Assembly: GCF_029203285.1 (NCBI RefSeq)
Contig: NZ_CP115669.1
Coordinates: 1,426,001-1,490,000, forward strand
Direction: 5' to 3'
Length of the DNA stretch: 64,000 bases
DNA from: Pseudomonas sp. PSE14
Lineage (GTDB): Bacteria; Pseudomonadota; Gammaproteobacteria; Pseudomonadales; Pseudomonadaceae
Shown: in pieces, positions 48,522-57,834 of the stretch
Layout of the letters: each line of letters begins with the position of its first letter
How positions within the stretch are numbered: the stretch's first letter is position 1
Translations under genes and position numbers: made by a program
Notes under the pieces: model-generated
What the model was told of the DNA's origin: nothing
Databases searched by the model: none
Seen by the model: only the letters and a program-made list of their open reading frames with translations

Positions 48522-49154
48522 ATGAGTATCACAAGGACCGCCTTACCCCTGCTGCTGGTCAGCACGTTGCTTACCGGTTGCGCAGGATTGCAGAAGTCCG
48601 ATTGGCCTACGTGCGCCGTGGTTGGCGGTGTCGGCGGTGCTGGCCTGGGTTCCATTGAAAGCAGCACCTGGGCTGGTTGGGGCGCCCTGATCGGTGGTGT
48701 GCTGGGGGCTTCCTATTGCTGGGTGCATGGTGCAGAGGAACAAGTGGCGGAGGTTCCGCCGCCCGCTCCGGCTCCTGAGCCCGCTCCGGCTCCGTTGCCC
48801 AAGGAAGAGACCATTGTCGTGCGCGATCTGCACTTCGCCTTCGACTCGTCGAAAGTCGATGCGCAGGACAAGGACAAGCTCAACGAAATCGCTTCCCGCC
48901 TGAAGGGCGAAGCGGCCACCACCGAGCTGAACATCGCAGGTCACACCGACAGCGTCGGCAGCGATGCGTACAACCAGAAACTGTCTGAGCGCCGCGCCCA
49001 CGCGGTAGCCAACTATCTGGTGGATGCAGGCGTTCCGGCCAGCAGCATCAAGTCGGTCGAAGGCTATGGCGAGAGCCAGCCGGTCGCTGACAACAAGACC
49101 AAGGAAGGCCGTGCCGAGAACCGCCGTGTAGAGATCAAGATCACCCGTCAATGA
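48522..49154 (+). CDS. OmpA-family lipoprotein
   Basis: A 210-residue outer-membrane lipoprotein with signal peptide ending LLTGC (C20). A glycine-zipper-like segment (GGVGGAGLG, about 35-60) is followed by a Pro/Ala linker of repeated PAPAPEP units. A C-terminal OmpA domain (about 100-208; HFAFDSSKVD, NIAGHTDSVGSDAYN, ENRRVEIKI) binds peptidoglycan. It probably tethers the outer membrane to the wall. The position beside DUF6231 matches PA1041 in my memory of PAO1. Confidence 0.9.
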   Translation: MSITRTALPLLLVSTLLTGCAGLQKSDWPTCAVVGGVGGAGLGSIESSTWAGWGALIGGVLGASYCWVHGAEEQVAEVPPPAPAPEPAPAPLPKEETIVVRDLHFAFDSSKVDAQDKDKLNEIASRLKGEAATTELNIAGHTDSVGSDAYNQKLSERRAHAVANYLVDAGVPASSIKSVEGYGESQPVADNKTKEGRAENRRVEIKITRQ

Positions 49155-49174
49155 TCCAGGCGTGATGAAGTACT

Positions 49175-49203
49175 CAAAGGGGGCCATTTGGCCCCCTTTG
49201 TCA
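49175..49203 (+). terminator. Terminator after OmpA-family lipoprotein
   Basis: The stem CAAAGGGGGCC / GGCCCCCTTTG is followed by TCAT, 20 bp past the stop. Confidence 0.85.
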
Positions 49204-49275
49204 TAGTGGCCTGCCACTGGCATCGACCCCGGCAGCGGAGTATGTTCCCCGGCAAGGAAAAAATGGGGGCATTTC

Positions 49276-49563
49276 ATGAAAGCGTTGTTGGGCCTGGGCA
49301 AGCTGATTGCCCTGTTGTTCTGGCTGGCGGTGCTGGCCAATCTGATCCAGCCCTTCGCACATCCCTTCAGCTCGCTGCTCAATGTGGCCGGCGCGCTGAT
49401 TCTGCTGATCCACATCATCGAGGTCATGGCGCTGCGCAATCGCCTGCGCGGCCGTCCGCATCCGGGGATGGATCGTCTGCAGATACTGCTGTTCGGCGTA
49501 TTCCACTTCGCCACTTTGCCGCAGCCGGCATCCGCGAAAGTAGAAGGAGATACTCATGCGTAA
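49276..49563 (+). CDS. DUF1145 family small membrane protein
   Basis: A 95-residue protein with two transmembrane helices (about 6-24 and 32-51) separated by a short loop, and a hydrophobic third segment (DRLQILLFGVFHFATL). The family is conserved in gammaproteobacteria without known function. Its last 8 bases overlap the next gene, so they are co-translated. Confidence 0.85.
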   Translation: MKALLGLGKLIALLFWLAVLANLIQPFAHPFSSLLNVAGALILLIHIIEVMALRNRLRGRPHPGMDRLQILLFGVFHFATLPQPASAKVEGDTHA

Positions 49564-50320
49564 GTCGTTGCTGGGCCTGGCGCTGTTCGCGCCGCTGGTG
49601 TGCTCGGCTGCCGGAAACGTCTCGGTCCAGGCCAACACCGTGCTGCGTCTGCCGGTGAAGGGCGACAGCCTGAGCCTGGATCGCATCAGCGTCGGCGCGG
49701 AAGGCGCGCTGCTGATCCCATCGCAGGTGAAGGTGCTGAAGATCGGCGAGCTGGACCTGGCGAAGAATGCGCGCCTGGGGGTGTTCCCCGGCGGCGATAC
49801 GCTGCAGATCGAGGTACAGCACGGCAACCTGGCCGATGGCAGTGTGATCGCCGCACAGGGTAGCTCGGGCAGCTTCGAGAAGCCGGCCAGCGGCGGCCGT
49901 AACCTGGTGCTGCGTCTGCAGAATGTGCAGGTGGAAAACCTGCTGATCGATGTTCGCGGCGGCGTCGGCGCGCCGGGTTATGACGGCCTGGACGGCGGCA
50001 GTGCACAGACCTCCGGTTGCCTGTGGGGCAGCGGCCGGCCTGCCGGTGACGGCCAGAATGGCGCCAATGGCCGTTCCGGTGCGGCCGGCGGCGTGGTGCG
50101 CCTGGAAGTGCCGGAGCAGTTCGACGTCACGCGGGTGAAAGTGCGCCTGGAAGGTGGCGCGGGCGGGGCGGGTGGCAAACCTGGCAAGGCAGGTCCGCGC
50201 AGTAGCGAGAAGGGTTGCTGGTTCTATTCGGTTTCCGGCGAGGGACCAGGCTCGGATGGCAAGGCTGGGGCAGAGGGGCAGGCGGGGCGCGAAGGTCGCC
50301 TGGAAGTACAGCGTTTCTGA
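49556..50320 (+). CDS. Secreted protein with collagen-like Gly-rich region
   Basis: A 254-residue protein with signal peptide (residues 1-19). Residues 20-120 form a beta-rich part with repeated LRLQN/IEVQ strands. From about residue 130 Gly-rich text follows (GGVGAPGYDGLDGG, GQNGANGRSGAAGG, GGAGGAGGKPGKAGP, DGKAGAEGQAGREG), with many Gly-X-X triplets interrupted by two Cys-containing segments. This resembles bacterial collagen-like proteins but is not a continuous triple-helix domain. It is coupled to the DUF1145 gene. Function unknown. Confidence 0.8.
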   Translation: MRKSLLGLALFAPLVCSAAGNVSVQANTVLRLPVKGDSLSLDRISVGAEGALLIPSQVKVLKIGELDLAKNARLGVFPGGDTLQIEVQHGNLADGSVIAAQGSSGSFEKPASGGRNLVLRLQNVQVENLLIDVRGGVGAPGYDGLDGGSAQTSGCLWGSGRPAGDGQNGANGRSGAAGGVVRLEVPEQFDVTRVKVRLEGGAGGAGGKPGKAGPRSSEKGCWFYSVSGEGPGSDGKAGAEGQAGREGRLEVQRF

Positions 50321-50336
50321 TCCGTCGTTCTTGAGT

Positions 50337-50369
50337 AAAGGCCCGCCCGGCAACCGGGCGGGCCTTTTT
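50337..50369. terminator. Bidirectional terminator between convergent genes
   Basis: The stem AAAGGCCCGCCCGG / CCGGGCGGGCCTTT with a CAA loop and T-runs on both strands serves both the collagen-like gene and the CopD-like gene. Confidence 0.92.
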
Positions 50370-50371
50370 AT

Positions 50372-50836
50372 TTACCAGTGCGGGCGCGCGGCGACGAACG
50401 CCACCAGCGCCATGCCGATCAGCAGGTTGAGGCCCACGGTCTTGCGGATCTTGCCCAGAGCGGCACCGCCGGCTGGCCAGTCCTGGGCTTCCACCGCGCG
50501 GCGCAGCTCCGGCAACTGCAAGGCCTGGATGCGCAGGAACAGTGCGAGCATCGCGACATACAGTCCCATCATCACCTGCACATAGCGCGGCGCGCCGGCC
50601 ATGCCGTTGAAGCTCAGGTGCAGCATGCCCACGCCTGTCACCGGCAGCAGGAACACCGCGGCCCACACCCAGCGGAAGAAGCGCGGGAATACCTCGAGCC
50701 ACAGCTTCAGCCTTGCCGGCGGCTCCAGCGCGGCGACGGCGGCCGGGCGCAGCACCATCCAGGCGAAGAACATGCCGCCGACCCAGACCAGGGCGGCCAG
50801 GACGTGCAGGGCATAGACGGGGGCAAAGGGTGTCAT
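50372..50836 (-). CDS. CopD family membrane protein
   Basis: A 154-residue inner-membrane protein with four helices. Conserved His occur in LHVLAALVWVGGMFF (H11) and in MLHLSF, a CopD/YcnJ-like pattern used in haem or copper handling. No copA/B/C genes are nearby. Divergent from dinG. Confidence 0.85.
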   Translation of the reverse strand: MTPFAPVYALHVLAALVWVGGMFFAWMVLRPAAVAALEPPARLKLWLEVFPRFFRWVWAAVFLLPVTGVGMLHLSFNGMAGAPRYVQVMMGLYVAMLALFLRIQALQLPELRRAVEAQDWPAGGAALGKIRKTVGLNLLIGMALVAFVAARPHW

Positions 50837-50958
50837 TCGGACGATCTCCGCTGGCGGTTGTGGTCAGTCGCGCTATCATAGCCGCCGATTCGAACCACTG
50901 AAAATTTATCCAGCATCCGGATGTGTCCACAAAGGCGCCGCCGGGGCCCGGGAAGTCC

Positions 50959-53102
50959 ATGCTCAGCACCGAACTCAAGGCCACGATCCAGGGCGCCTAC
51001 TCGCGCTTCCTCGAGGCCAAGGAACTCAAGCCGCGCTACGGCCAGCGCCTGATGATCGCCGAAGTGGCCAAGGTCCTCGGCACCATCTCCAGCGACGAGG
51101 AAGGCCATCGCCTGGGCGACGCCGCCGTGGTCGCCGTGGAAGCCGGCACCGGCACCGGCAAGACCGTCGCCTACAGCCTGGCCGCCATCGCCTGCGCCAA
51201 GGCCGCCGGCAAGCGCCTGGTCGTCGCCACCGCCACCGTCGCCCTGCAGGAGCAGATCGTCCACAAGGACCTGCCCGACCTGCTGCGCAACAGCGGTCTT
51301 TCCTTCAGCTTCGCCCTGGCCAAGGGGCGCGGGCGCTACATGTGCCTGTCCAAGCTCGACCATTTGCTGCAGGAAGGCCAGGCGCAGAGCGCCACCGCCC
51401 AGCTGTTCGAGGAGGAAGGCTTCCGTCTCGACGTGGACGAGACGTCGAGCAAGCTGTTCAACCAGATGATCGAGCGCCTGGCCGGCAACCGCTGGGATGG
51501 CGACCGCGACTCCTGGCCCGAGGCCATCGAGGACGCGCACTGGTCGCAGGTCACTACCGACCACAGCCAGTGCACCAACCGTCATTGCCCGAACTTCCAG
51601 CAGTGCGCCTTCTACAAGGCGCGCGAAGGCATGACCAAGGTCGACGTGATCGTCACCAACCATGACCTGGTGCTGGCGGACCTGGCCCTGGGCGGTGGGG
51701 CGATCCTGCCGGACCCGCGCGACACCCTCTACGTGTTCGACGAAGGCCATCACCTGCCAGACAAGGCCATCGGCCACTTCGCCCACTTCACCCGCCTGCG
51801 CGCCACCGCCGACTGGCTGGCCCAGGTGGACAAGAACCTCACCAAGCTGTTGGCGCAGAACCCGCTGCCGGGCGACCTCGGCCGCCTGATCGAGCAGGTG
51901 CCGGAGCTGGCCCGCGAACTGCGGACGCACCAGCAGTTCATGTTCACCGCCTGCGAGGAGATCGGCGATTTCCGCGCCGGCGAGGACATGGAAGGCCGCG
52001 AGCGGCCGCGCCATCGCTTCGAGGGTGGGGTGATCCCCGAGCACATCCGCGAGATGGGCATCGAACTGAAGAAGGGCTTCTCCAAGCTCACCGACCTTTT
52101 CACCCGCCTCACCGAATTGCTCAAGGAGGCAATGGACGGGGAGGGCAGCATTGGCATCGCCAGCTACCAGGCCGAAGAGTGGTACCCGCTGTTCGGCAGC
52201 CTGCTGTCCCGCGCCCAGGGCAACTGGGAGCTGTGGACCGCCTTCACCTGCGAGGACCCGGAAGACAGCCCGCCCATGGCGCGCTGGCTGACCCTGGCCG
52301 AGAGCGGCACCTTCTATGACATCGAGGCCAACGCCAGCCCGATCCTTGCCGCCGAGACCTTGCGCCGCAACCTGTGGAACGTCGCCTACGGCGTGCTGGT
52401 GACTTCGGCGACCCTGACCGCGCTGGGCACCTTCGACCGCTACCGCATGCGCGCCGGCCTGCCGCGCTCGGCGGTCACCGCGGTGGTGCCGAGCCCGTTC
52501 CACCACGCTGATGCCGGCGTGCTGCGGGTACCCGACCTCAAGGCCGACCCGCGCGACGCTGCCGCCCATACCGCCGCGATCATCCGCGAGTTGCCGGCGA
52601 TGGTCGAAGGCTCGCGCGGGTCGCTGATCCTTTTCGCCTCGCGCAAGCAGATGCAGGAAGTCTTCGACGGTCTCGAGCGTGACTGGCGCAAGCGCGTGCT
52701 GATCCAGGGCAACCTGTCCAAGCAGGAGACCCTGAACAAACACCGATCCCGCGTCGACGACGGCGAGCCGAGCGTACTGTTCGGCTTGGCCAGCTTCGCC
52801 GAGGGCGTGGATTTGCCGGGCGCCTACTGTGAACACGTGGTGATCGCCAGATTCCCTTCGCCGTGCCGGACGACCCAGTGGAAGCGGCGTTGTCGGAATG
52901 GATCGAGGCGCGTGGCGGTAATCCCTTCATGGAAATCGCCGTGCCCGACGCTTCGCTGCGCCTGGTCCAGGCCTGCGGCCGCCTGCTGCGTACCGAGCAG
53001 GATCGCGGCACCATCACGCTGCTCGACCGCCGCGTGGTGACGCAACGCTACGGCAAGGCCATCCTTAATGCGCTGCCCCCGTTCCGCCGCGAAATCGCCT
53101 GA
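50959..53102 (+). pseudogene. dinG: ATP-dependent DNA helicase DinG, frameshifted
   Basis: An XPD-like Fe-S superfamily 2 helicase (5'-3'). Walker A is GTGTGKT at residues 63-69, the [4Fe-4S] ligands are in RYMCLSKL and CTNRHCPNFQQC, and the DEAH-like box is FDEGHH. One base is missing near 52849 (reads GCCAGATTC; GCCAAGATTC would keep the frame) at about codon 630. The original frame then gives non-homologous sequence to 53040. The true C-terminus, with helicase motif VI QACGRLLRTEQDRG, is in the next frame and ends at 53102. With one base restored the protein is 714 residues, a normal DinG length. Confidence 0.88.
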
Positions 53103-53184
53103 GTCGTGTGCGGGAGCGTAATCCCGCACTTGCTGTCAAACGAGCGCCCGCCGTCCGGCGGGCGAGTTTCAAGGACAAGTAAAG

Positions 53185-55461
53185 ATGACCTCGATGCGTT
53201 GGCACCTGCCACTGCTGCTCAGTCTGGCGATTGCCAGTGCCCCGGCCTGGGCGGCCGGCGGCAATGAAACCCTGTTCAACTTCGTAAAACCCATGGCCGT
53301 GGTCACGGTCACCACGCAGAACGCCGACCTGCCCAGCGCCACGGCTGAAGCCACGCCCGAGGGCGAGATCCTGCGCCGGGTGAATTTCAACCCGGCGCCA
53401 CAGCCGACCCTGAGCCTGGCGCCGTCCAGCGGCAGCTGGGACTGGTCCCAGGCCGACAGCGTGAGCCTGCGCATCCAGAACGCGATGGGCTGGGCCATCA
53501 CCCTGGAAGTGGCGATCGAAGGTGTCGCCGGCGCACCGGGTCTGCACGCCAGCATCGCGCTGCCGCCCGGCCCCGCGCAGACCCTGCTGATCCCGCTGCG
53601 GGCCACCGCGCCGGAAGACTTCGGCATGCGCGCCGGTGTGCCCATGCCCGTCACCCAGGACGGCCAGCGCCTGCTGCTGGCCAGCAAGGTGACCGGTGAA
53701 CTGAACCGCAGCCAGGTCGGCGCCGTAAAGCTGTACCTGAATTCGCCCAAGGCGGCACAGGACATCCTGCTGGGCCGCTTCGGCACCAACGCCGACGGTG
53801 ACCAGTGGCGCAAGGCCTATACCGGCATCGTCGATGGCTTCGGCCAGGCCAGCCGTGGCGACTGGCCGGAGAAGGTGAAAAGCGTCGAACAGCTCGCCAG
53901 CGCCTGGAAGGCCGAAGGCGAGCAACTGAAGAAGCAGCAGCCGGCGGCGGGACGCGATGCCTTTGGCGGCCTGCTGGACGGCCCGGCCTTCGAAGGCACC
54001 GGGTTCTTCCGCACCGAGAAGCGCAACGGCCGCTGGTGGCTGGTCACGCCCGAGGGGCATTCCTTCTGGTCCCTGGGCGTCAACGCGGTGAATGCCGACA
54101 GCAGCCAGACCTACGTCGAAGGCCGCGAATACATGTTCGCCAGCCTGCCCAAGGAGGGCGACCCGCTGGCGGCCTTCTACGGCCAGAGCGATGACCGCAA
54201 CGGTGTCGGCGCCCAGCAGGGGCGCGCCTTCGGCAATGGCCGCTGGTATGACTTCTATGCCGCCAACCGCTTCCGCGCCGACGGTGGCCTGACCGGCGAT
54301 GCCGCAGCCGCCGCCTGGCGCGAACGCACCTTGCAGCGCCTCGGCGCCTGGGGCTTCAACTCCCTGGGCGACTGGAGCGATCCGGCCTTCGCGGAGGAGC
54401 CGCGCCTGCCGTACAGCGTGCCGCTGTCGATCAGCGGAGACTACGCCACCGTCAGCACCGGCTACGACTGGTGGGGCGCCATGCCCGACCCCTTCGACCC
54501 GCGTTTCGCCATGGCCGCCGAGCGCGCCATCGCCATCGCCGCCCGCGACCATCGCGAGGACGCCTGGCTGCTCGGCTACTACGCCGACAACGAACTGGCC
54601 TGGGCCGGACGCGGCGACGATGAGCAGTCGCACTACGCGCTGGCCTTCGGCGCGCTGAAGCTGTCCACCGACAGCCCGGCCAAGCGCGCCTTCATCAAGC
54701 AGCTGAAGGACAAGTACAAGGATCACGAGGCGCTTGCCGAAGCCTGGGGCGTTCCCATCGCCGCCTGGGAGGACCTCGACGCGCCCGGCTACCAGGCGCC
54801 GCAGCCGAGCGCCGCGCACCTGGCCATCGCCCAGGACTACAGCGCCTTCCTGCGCCTGTATGCCGACCAGTACTTCAAGACCCTCAAGGACGCGCTGAAG
54901 TGGCACGCGCCGAACCACCTGCTGCTCGGCCCGCGCTTCGCCGTCAGCACACCGGAGGCGCTGGCGTCCTGCGCGCAGTACTGCGACTTGCTCAGCTTCA
55001 ACCTCTATGTGCCGCTGCCGCACCAGGGGTACGACGCCGCCTACCTGAACAGCCTGGACAAGCCGGTGCTGATCACCGAGTTCCACTTCGGCTCCCGTGA
55101 TCGCGGGCCGTTCTGGGGCGGGGTGGCTGAGGTGTACAACGAGCAGCAACGCGGCGAAGCCTACCAGCGCTTCCTCGCCGAGGCGGTGAAGGCCCCGAAC
55201 GTGGTCGGCGCGCACTGGTTCCAGTACCTCGACCAGCCGGTGACCGGCCGCCTGCTCGACGGCGAGAATGGCCACATCGGCCTGGTCGGCATCACCGATC
55301 TGCCCTTCACCGGCTTCGTCGACGCCGTGCGCAAGGCCAACCAGCAGGCGCTCAAGGCCATCGACGAGCAGGCCCGCGCGGCGGCGAAGGCCGCGCCGGA
55401 ACCCAAGCCCACACCGGTGAACGACAGCGGCGCCGACGAGGAGCAGGCCGACAGCCAATGA
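53185..55461 (+). CDS. Secreted glycoside hydrolase, GH50/beta-agarase-like
   Basis: A 758-residue secreted protein (signal peptide 1-24, ends AWAAGG). Residues 25-250 form a beta-sandwich-like N-terminal domain, followed by a TIM-barrel-type catalytic domain. The segment FFRTEKRNGRWWLVTPEGHSFWSLGVNAVN is typical of GH50-type proteins. Candidate catalytic acids are E in YYADNELAWAG (acid/base) and E in VLITEFHFGSRDRG (nucleophile). A Glu/Asp-rich tail ends the protein. Pseudomonads of this group are not agar degraders, so the substrate is likely another beta-galactoside-containing polymer. Confidence 0.65.
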   Translation: MTSMRWHLPLLLSLAIASAPAWAAGGNETLFNFVKPMAVVTVTTQNADLPSATAEATPEGEILRRVNFNPAPQPTLSLAPSSGSWDWSQADSVSLRIQNAMGWAITLEVAIEGVAGAPGLHASIALPPGPAQTLLIPLRATAPEDFGMRAGVPMPVTQDGQRLLLASKVTGELNRSQVGAVKLYLNSPKAAQDILLGRFGTNADGDQWRKAYTGIVDGFGQASRGDWPEKVKSVEQLASAWKAEGEQLKKQQPAAGRDAFGGLLDGPAFEGTGFFRTEKRNGRWWLVTPEGHSFWSLGVNAVNADSSQTYVEGREYMFASLPKEGDPLAAFYGQSDDRNGVGAQQGRAFGNGRWYDFYAANRFRADGGLTGDAAAAAWRERTLQRLGAWGFNSLGDWSDPAFAEEPRLPYSVPLSISGDYATVSTGYDWWGAMPDPFDPRFAMAAERAIAIAARDHREDAWLLGYYADNELAWAGRGDDEQSHYALAFGALKLSTDSPAKRAFIKQLKDKYKDHEALAEAWGVPIAAWEDLDAPGYQAPQPSAAHLAIAQDYSAFLRLYADQYFKTLKDALKWHAPNHLLLGPRFAVSTPEALASCAQYCDLLSFNLYVPLPHQGYDAAYLNSLDKPVLITEFHFGSRDRGPFWGGVAEVYNEQQRGEAYQRFLAEAVKAPNVVGAHWFQYLDQPVTGRLLDGENGHIGLVGITDLPFTGFVDAVRKANQQALKAIDEQARAAAKAAPEPKPTPVNDSGADEEQADSQ

Positions 55462-55573
55462 CTCGGCATTCGTAAGGCCAATACCCGCCTTTAGCGGGGT
55501 TCACAGGGGCGGAGGGCACTGGAAGAATGGTGCCTCCGCCCCTTCGTTTTCGTCCCGCCCACTGGAGATTCCG

Positions 55574-56719
55574 ATGACCCTGCACGGCCATTGCGACCAC
55601 CGCTTCACCCCTGTTGCCGATGCCTTCAGCGCCCTGTTCGAAGACCCTCAGGAGCGCGGTGCGGCGCTGTGCATCCAGGTTGGCGGCGAGACGCTGGTCG
55701 ATCTGTGGGCCGGCAGCGCGGGCAAGGAGCCTGGCCAGGACTGGCAGGCCGATACCCTGCTCAACCTGTTCTCCTGCACCAAGACCTTTGCGGCCGTTGC
55801 CGCCTTGCAACTGGTGGGGGAGGGCAAGCTGGAACTCGACGCCCCGGTGGCGCGCTACTGGCCGGAGTTTGCCCAGGCTGGCAAGCAGGCCATCACCGTG
55901 CGCCAACTGCTCTGCCACCGTGCCGGCCTGCCGGCGATCCGCGAGCAACTGGCGCCGGAAGCGCTCTACGACTGGTCGACCATGACCGCCGCGCTGGCGG
56001 CCGAAACACCCTGGTGGACGCCGGGCGCCGAGCACGGCTACGCCCCGATCACCTACGGCTGGCTGGTGGGGGAGGTGATCCGCCGCGTCGATGGTCGCGA
56101 GCCGGGAACCGCCATCGTCGCGCGCACGGCCGAACCGCTCGGTCTCGATTTCCATATCGGCCTGGATGACGCCGAATTCCACCGAGTGGCGCACATCGCC
56201 CGTGGCAAGGGCAACCTGGGCGATGCCGCCGCCCAGCGCCTGCTCAAGACCATGATGACCGAGCCGACGGCGCTCTCCACTCGCGCCTTCACCAATCCGC
56301 CGTCGGTGCTGACCAGCACCAACAAGCCCGAGTGGCGACGCATGCAGCAGCCGGCGGCGAATGGCCATGGCAACGCGCGCTCGCTGGCCGGTTTCTACAG
56401 CGGACTGCTGCAGGGCAAGCTGCTGGACGAGACGCTGCTGGCTGAGCTCACCCGCGAACACGCGGAGGGTGAAGATCGAACCTTGTTGACTTGCACTCGC
56501 TTCGGCCTGGGCACCATGCTTGACCAGCCGGACGTGGCCAACGCCACCTACGGCCTGGGTGCACGCGCCTTCGGTCATCCGGGGGCCGGCGGCTCCATCG
56601 GATTCGCCGACCCCGAGCGCGAACTGGCCTTTGGCTTCGTCACCAACACCCTCGGCCCCTATGTGCTGATGGATCCGCGCGCACAGCGCCTGGCGCGCAT
56701 CGTCGGCGAATGCCTGTAG
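55574..56719 (+). CDS. Serine hydrolase, beta-lactamase/esterase class C fold
   Basis: A 381-residue enzyme of the EstB/class C penicillin-binding-like family. The active-site motif SxxK is SCTK (about residue 67), the YxN-equivalent is YAPITYGWL, and the third motif (KTG-like) is HPGAGG. No signal peptide, so probably a cytoplasmic esterase. The GGAG RBS at 55563-55566 precedes the ATG. Substrate unknown. Confidence 0.88.
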   Translation: MTLHGHCDHRFTPVADAFSALFEDPQERGAALCIQVGGETLVDLWAGSAGKEPGQDWQADTLLNLFSCTKTFAAVAALQLVGEGKLELDAPVARYWPEFAQAGKQAITVRQLLCHRAGLPAIREQLAPEALYDWSTMTAALAAETPWWTPGAEHGYAPITYGWLVGEVIRRVDGREPGTAIVARTAEPLGLDFHIGLDDAEFHRVAHIARGKGNLGDAAAQRLLKTMMTEPTALSTRAFTNPPSVLTSTNKPEWRRMQQPAANGHGNARSLAGFYSGLLQGKLLDETLLAELTREHAEGEDRTLLTCTRFGLGTMLDQPDVANATYGLGARAFGHPGAGGSIGFADPERELAFGFVTNTLGPYVLMDPRAQRLARIVGECL

Positions 56720-56725
56720 CGACGG

Positions 56726-56747
56726 ACGGGAGGAACCTTCCTCCCGT
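56726..56747 (+). terminator. Weak terminator after the serine hydrolase gene
   Basis: A 9-bp stem (ACGGGAGGA / TCCTCCCGT) with a 4-nt loop, 7 bp past the stop; only a short T-tract follows. Confidence 0.6.
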
Positions 56748-56947
56748 TGCGCCTTCGAAGGGTCGTCCGCAAACGTGACGGTCATCTCATTAGCGTGGAC
56801 ATGCACCGCTCGTCAGTTGGAGCTTAAAATCTCGTTCCAACTGAGTAAGTTATGATCAACTCCTAAGCTGATGGTTGAAGTCAGGGCGCCACTTTTTGCC
56901 TGTCGCGCCCAGGCCTCGCTTCGTGTCCCGACTGATGGTACCGCCCC

Positions 56948-57724
56948 ATGAAAGTGCTGAAGATCTCCATGCTCGCCCTCTGCATCGGCCTCTCGGCTTG
57001 CAGTCAGTTCCAGTCCAAGGACAAGGACAGCACCGCCGCCGCGCCCACTGCAGGTAGCAGCCATTACTGGTGGCCTTTCGGCGCCGAGAGCGAGGCGACT
57101 GCCGTAGCTCCGGCGGTAGAGAAAAAGCCCGTCGAGGCGCCGAAGGTTGCCGCCGTTGGCAACAAGCAGCAGCCCGGCGGCCACTGGTGGTGGCCGTTCG
57201 GCGCTGAGGCTGGCCAGACCGCTGGCGACACCGGCGCGAAGGTGCAGGACCAGCAGGTCAGCAAGGAATGGCTGGACCAGCATGAGCAGGCTCTGCGTAC
57301 CGCCGTGGCTGGCAGCAAGTTCACCGTCGAGCGGCGCGAGAATGCGTTGGTGCTGATCGCACCGGTGGACAGCTCGTTCAACCCCAAGCGTCCTGAGCTG
57401 CTGCTGCCGATCACCCTCGGCCCGCTGGGCAACGTGGCGAAGATGCTGCAGAACGACCCGGAAAGCGGCGTGCTGGTACTGGGCCACAGCGACAGCTCGG
57501 GCGACAAGGCGCTCAACGACAAGGTCAGCCTGCAGCGCGCCCAAGCGGTGTCATCGATCTTCCGCCTGAGCGGCCTGGGCGCCGACCGCCTGCGCCTGAA
57601 GGGCGTCGGTTCCAGCCTGCCGCGTGCCGATAACGGCAGCGCCGAGGGGCGCGCGCAGAATCGTCGTGTCGAGGTGCTGCTGACCCAGCGCACCAGCCTG
57701 CTGGCGTTGGCGCAGAAGAACTGA
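56948..57724 (+). CDS. OmpA-family lipoprotein with duplicated WWPFGAE motif
   Basis: A 258-residue outer-membrane lipoprotein; the signal peptide ends LSAC (C18). The linker has two copies of an unusual aromatic motif, SHYWWPFGAES (about residue 38) and GHWWWPFGAEA (about residue 78). The C-terminal OmpA-like peptidoglycan-binding domain (about 140-245; VLGHSDSSGD, AEGRAQNRRVEVLL) is intact. The aromatic pairs may contact the membrane or wall. The 228-bp upstream gap carries the promoter only. Confidence 0.85.
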   Translation: MKVLKISMLALCIGLSACSQFQSKDKDSTAAAPTAGSSHYWWPFGAESEATAVAPAVEKKPVEAPKVAAVGNKQQPGGHWWWPFGAEAGQTAGDTGAKVQDQQVSKEWLDQHEQALRTAVAGSKFTVERRENALVLIAPVDSSFNPKRPELLLPITLGPLGNVAKMLQNDPESGVLVLGHSDSSGDKALNDKVSLQRAQAVSSIFRLSGLGADRLRLKGVGSSLPRADNGSAEGRAQNRRVEVLLTQRTSLLALAQKN

Positions 57725-57834
57725 TCCCTACCGCGCGAAAGCGGCATTCCGGGCGGAATGTCGCTTGTCGTGGATCAAGCGCGAAGGCGCAACTCTGGAT
57801 AAGCTTAGGGCCTTCGTTCTGAAGGAGACTTCCG

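Noticed and set aside
50833-52836. 667-codon minus-strand frame
   Set aside because: Antisense to dinG, which carries Walker A, Fe-S and DEAH-like motifs.
53065-55458. 797-codon minus-strand frame
   Set aside because: Antisense to the secreted glycosidase, which has a signal peptide and a recognisable catalytic core.
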